23,453 bases of DNA from CAYJFK01 sp964369475 (GTDB lineage Bacteria > Bacillota > Clostridia > Oscillospirales > Feifaniaceae): the NCBI GenBank assembly GCA_964369475.1, contig CAYJFK010000037.1:1-23453 (forward strand), given 5' to 3'. A program made the position numbers and the translations under genes. Below are positions 20,837-23,453 of this stretch, in pieces. Positions within the stretch are counted from its first letter, which is position 1. Every line of letters starts with the position of its first letter. The notes below the pieces were generated by a model, which saw nothing but the letters and a program-made list of their open reading frames with translations, had not been told where the DNA came from and ran no database searches.

Positions 20837-22306
20837 ATGAGCAGAGAGAATTTTAATCCAAATTTAACCATGATGTGCGACTATTACGAGCTGACCATGG
20901 GGGGCGGATATTTTGAAAATAATATGCAAGACGACATTGTGTATTTTGATCTTTATTTTCGCAGTGTGCCCGATGGTGGCGGTTTTTGCATAGCGGCAGG
21001 GCTCGAGCAGGCAATTGAGTATATGAAGGGGCTTTCTTTTTCGAAGGAGGATATAGATTTTCTTCGTGGTAAGGGCACTTTTAATGAGGGTTTTTTGGAG
21101 TATTTAGCCAACTTTAAATTTGAGTGCGACGTGTGGGCACTTCCCGAGGGAACACCTGTTTTTCCAAACGAGCCGCTCGTTCAGGTGAGAGGGCCTGCAC
21201 TTCAGGCGCATCTTGTAGAGACAATGTTACTGCTTACATTAAACCATCAGACACTTATAGCGACAAAGGCCAACCGCATTGTAAGGGCGGCGCAGGGGCG
21301 TGCTGTTATGGAGTTTGGATCTCGTAGGGCTCAGGGCTATACAGGTGCGATTTTTGGGGCGAGGGCGGCATATATTGCAGGGTGTGCAGGGTCTGCCTGC
21401 ACAATAGCAGAGCAGCTCTACGGCGTGCCTGCCATGGGCACAATGAGTCATGCTTGGGTGCAGATGTTTGACAGCGAGATCGAGGCATTTCGTGCATATT
21501 GCAAGAAGTATCCGAGCTCGGCCGTGCTACTGGTTGACACATACGATATTTTGGAATCGGGCATTCCAAATGCCATAAAGGCATTTGAAGAGGAAGTTAT
21601 ATCGAAGGGATACAGCCCTGCTGGAATTAGAATAGACTCCGGCGACATTGCCTATCTTTCTAAAAAAGCAAGAATTATGCTTGATGAGGCAGGGCTTACG
21701 GAGTGCAAGATTATTGTTTCCAACTCGCTCGATGAATATATTATTAGAGATACAATTTTGCAGGGCGCAAAGATAGATTCCTTTGGCGTTGGCGAACGGC
21801 TTATTACCTCTAAGAGCTCTCCTGTGCTCGGTGGGGTTTACAAGCTTGTGGCTGTTGAGAAGAATGGGGAGATAGTGCCTAAAATTAAGATTAGCGAGAG
21901 CGTGGAGAAGATAACGACCCCTCATTTTAAGAAGCTATACAGGCTTTACGACAAGAAGCACGGCAAGGCGATAGCCGATCTGCTTGCCTTGCATGATGAG
22001 GTTATAGACGATAGCAAGCCTTACACGATATTTGATCAGCATCACACATGGAAACGCAAGGCGGTCTTTGACTTTACGGCAAGGGAGATGCTTGTGCAGA
22101 TCTTTGACAAGGGAGAGCTTGTGTATGATCTGCCGACGGTAGAACAGATAAGGGACTACTGTAAGGAGCAGGTCGGCACAATTTGGGACGAGGTTTTGCG
22201 TTTTGAAAATCCTCATAAGTATTATGTCGACCTATCACAAAAGTTGTGGGACGTGAAGTACGGTATGCTTGCGCAGAGGGATAAGCTTGGCAAGGGGATT
22301 GAATGA
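20837..22306 (+). CDS. pncB: Nicotinate phosphoribosyltransferase
   Basis: PncB joins nicotinate and PRPP to nicotinate mononucleotide, with ATP, in the Preiss-Handler NAD salvage route. The 489-residue protein has the family sequence DYYELTMGGGYF at the N-terminus, VYFDLYFRSVPDGGGF, LNHQTLIATKANRI, the MEFGSRRAQG block (158-167), the phosphorylatable His in AMGTMSHAWVQMF (H205), LLVDTYD, IRIDSGDIAYLSKK, SNSLDEY, and DSFGVGERLITSKSSPVLGGVYKL for phosphoribosyl binding. Length fits the long bacterial form. AGGAG lies about 8 nt before the ATG at 20837. No other NAD genes are next to it. Confidence 0.95.
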   Translation: MSRENFNPNLTMMCDYYELTMGGGYFENNMQDDIVYFDLYFRSVPDGGGFCIAAGLEQAIEYMKGLSFSKEDIDFLRGKGTFNEGFLEYLANFKFECDVWALPEGTPVFPNEPLVQVRGPALQAHLVETMLLLTLNHQTLIATKANRIVRAAQGRAVMEFGSRRAQGYTGAIFGARAAYIAGCAGSACTIAEQLYGVPAMGTMSHAWVQMFDSEIEAFRAYCKKYPSSAVLLVDTYDILESGIPNAIKAFEEEVISKGYSPAGIRIDSGDIAYLSKKARIMLDEAGLTECKIIVSNSLDEYIIRDTILQGAKIDSFGVGERLITSKSSPVLGGVYKLVAVEKNGEIVPKIKISESVEKITTPHFKKLYRLYDKKHGKAIADLLALHDEVIDDSKPYTIFDQHHTWKRKAVFDFTAREMLVQIFDKGELVYDLPTVEQIRDYCKEQVGTIWDEVLRFENPHKYYVDLSQKLWDVKYGMLAQRDKLGKGIE

Positions 22307-22416
22307 GCCTACGATAGTTTGTAGTTGGATTGTCAATATAGATGGAGGCAATGGGCATAGGCGGTATGGCATAGCGATATGTTAAGTAGATAAATTAGGC
22401 ATATAGGAGGTGCGTT

Positions 22417-23337
22417 ATGATTTTGAATATTAACGAAGTTAATGAAGTTGTGGAGCGTAGTTTAAGCACGCTTATTTCGGGGGTCGATGCGGCATATCGA
22501 AAGAGGGTGTACAGTGCGGGCGAGGAGATTATAAAGAACAGGCGAGAGCGACCCATCATTACATTGTCGGGGCCGTCGGGGTCGGGCAAGACGACGACGG
22601 CGCTTATATTGGAGAAGTTTTTGGACGATGCGGGGTATGAGACTCATACATTGTCGCTCGACAATTATTTCAAGAGCTTAACGCCTGAGGAAATGGTGCT
22701 CGCTGAGCGAGGCGAGCTCGATTTGGAGACGCCAAAGCGAATAGATGCGGATTTTTTGAATAGTCAGCTTACCGATATATACGAATGTCGCCCTGTTAAG
22801 CTCGAGGAGTACAATTTTAAGCAGTCGAGGAGAGAGGCGACGGGTGAGACATTGACGAGAAAGCCAGATGAGCTAATCATTATGGAGGGCATTCACGCTT
22901 TGAATCCGGAGGTTATTTCTATTCCCGAGCACGAGACATATCGCATGTACATAAGCATTAGAACGACGGTCGAGGCAGAGGGGGCAAGCCTTGCGCCGGG
23001 GGTTATAAGGCTTCTTCGCAGGCTTATTCGGGATAGGCAGTTTAGAAAGAGAGATTTTACAAAGACGATAGAGATGTTTGACGATGTCGAATGCGGCGAG
23101 AGGCTTTATATAGCTCCTTATCAAGAGAGGGCAAATATGTCCTTTGATACATTTATGCCCTATGAGCTCGGTGTGTACAAGATGATAGAGCACGAACTTG
23201 AAGGGGTGAGGGGGCTTCATCCAGAGATAGATAATTTGATAAAGGTGCTGGGCAAAACAGCCGCAGTGCCGGCCGAGGCAGTACCGGCCGATTCTTTGGT
23301 GCGAGAATATATAGGGGGCAGTGCGTTCTCTTATTAA
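22417..23337 (+). CDS. Uridine kinase/phosphoribulokinase-family P-loop kinase
   Basis: A 306-residue P-loop kinase. The Walker A motif is GPSGSGKT (52-59). The nucleoside-site Asp appears in SLDNYFKS. LDLETPKRIDADFL and YNFKQSRR match the uridine kinase lid and substrate region. LIIMEGIHALNPE is the Walker B-type strand, and RLLRRLIRDRQFR is the arginine-rich lid helix. Clostridial relatives are often about 550 residues because an N-terminal TGS/threonyl-tRNA-synthetase-like part precedes the kinase. Here only some 45 residues precede Walker A, so this is the short form. AGGAGGTG lies 5-6 nt before the ATG. It starts 110 bp after pncB and is probably co-transcribed. A phosphorylated uridine/cytidine product is likely but not certain. 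Confidence 0.85.
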   Translation: MILNINEVNEVVERSLSTLISGVDAAYRKRVYSAGEEIIKNRRERPIITLSGPSGSGKTTTALILEKFLDDAGYETHTLSLDNYFKSLTPEEMVLAERGELDLETPKRIDADFLNSQLTDIYECRPVKLEEYNFKQSRREATGETLTRKPDELIIMEGIHALNPEVISIPEHETYRMYISIRTTVEAEGASLAPGVIRLLRRLIRDRQFRKRDFTKTIEMFDDVECGERLYIAPYQERANMSFDTFMPYELGVYKMIEHELEGVRGLHPEIDNLIKVLGKTAAVPAEAVPADSLVREYIGGSAFSY

Positions 23338-23366
23338 GCGGCATTTGTAGAAGTGTTGTTATAGGT

Positions 23367-23408
23367 ACAAAAGGGGGTGTGACGATTTATCGTCACACCC
23401 CCTTTTGT
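23367..23408 (+). terminator. Strong terminator after the uridine-kinase-like gene
   Basis: A 20-bp perfect stem pairs 23367-23386 with 23389-23408 around a TT loop. The descending arm ends CCCCCTTTTGTTG. The structure is symmetrical and could work in both directions. Confidence 0.85.
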
Positions 23409-23419
23409 TGTGCCGCCGA

Positions 23420-23453
23420 CTTCTCGCTCGAAACTTCTGTTTCGAGCGAGAAG
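23420..23453. terminator. Perfect hairpin at the window edge
   Basis: Positions 23420-23434 pair with 23439-23453 (15 bp, TTCT loop). Sequence after it is not visible, so its role as a terminator or a repeat arm cannot be decided. Confidence 0.5.

Overview
This window looks like a chromosomal segment of a Clostridia-like Bacillota (Firmicutes). The evidence is FabK-type enoyl-ACP reductase, a PrsA-like parvulin lipoprotein, a YitT-family membrane protein, a compact folE-folP-folB-folK cluster, strong GGAGG-type ribosome binding sites and good sigma-A promoters. I see no tRNA, rRNA, CRISPR array, transposase or phage gene. Genus-level placement is not possible from the sequence alone.

Layout. 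From 1 to 6522 every gene is on the minus strand. In transcription order these are folE, folP, folB and a folK-Nudix fusion (folate synthesis), then a CPBP-family membrane protease, a membrane-anchored LURP-one-related protein, and a PLP-dependent Cys/Met-metabolism enzyme with its own promoter and a palindromic operator candidate. At 6523-6743 two sigma-A promoters face away from each other with interleaved -35/-10 boxes (folE leftward, prsA-like rightward). From 6744 to the end almost everything is on the plus strand: parvulin lipoprotein, HD phosphohydrolase, fabK, a family 2 glycosyltransferase, a glutaredoxin-like protein, galE, pgk, tpiA, gpmI, prfB, trmL, a YitT-family protein, a large polytopic membrane protein, nicotinate phosphoribosyltransferase and a uridine-kinase-like enzyme. 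One small minus-strand gene (44 codons, 17195-17329), with a strong ribosome binding site, sits between prfB and trmL.

How the genes fit together. The fol cluster supplies GTP cyclohydrolase I, dihydroneopterin aldolase, pyrophosphokinase and dihydropteroate synthase. The Nudix domain fused to FolK could supply the otherwise missing dihydroneopterin-triphosphate pyrophosphohydrolase step. galE-pgk-tpiA-gpmI is a sugar/lower-glycolysis block lacking gap and eno. Its triosephosphate isomerase carries a remarkable C-terminal tail of about 92 residues (23 His, 7 Cys, 36 Gly), predicted to bind transition metals.

The most unusual non-coding content is a set of structured intergenic repeats. At least four sites (10771-10962, 13221-13302, 15844-15971, 17094-17132) share a plan of 7-bp tandem repeats beside GAAAA...TTTTC hairpins. 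A second family is built on a 19-bp unit containing GGAGAAAAC (1-98 and 5049-5230). At 18648-18892 two diverged copies of a structured element lie in inverted orientation: stems differ by compensatory changes, while a 24-nt loop is kept at 23 of 24 positions. The metal-tailed TPI, the FolK-Nudix fusion and this covarying inverted pair are the best candidates for undescribed biology.
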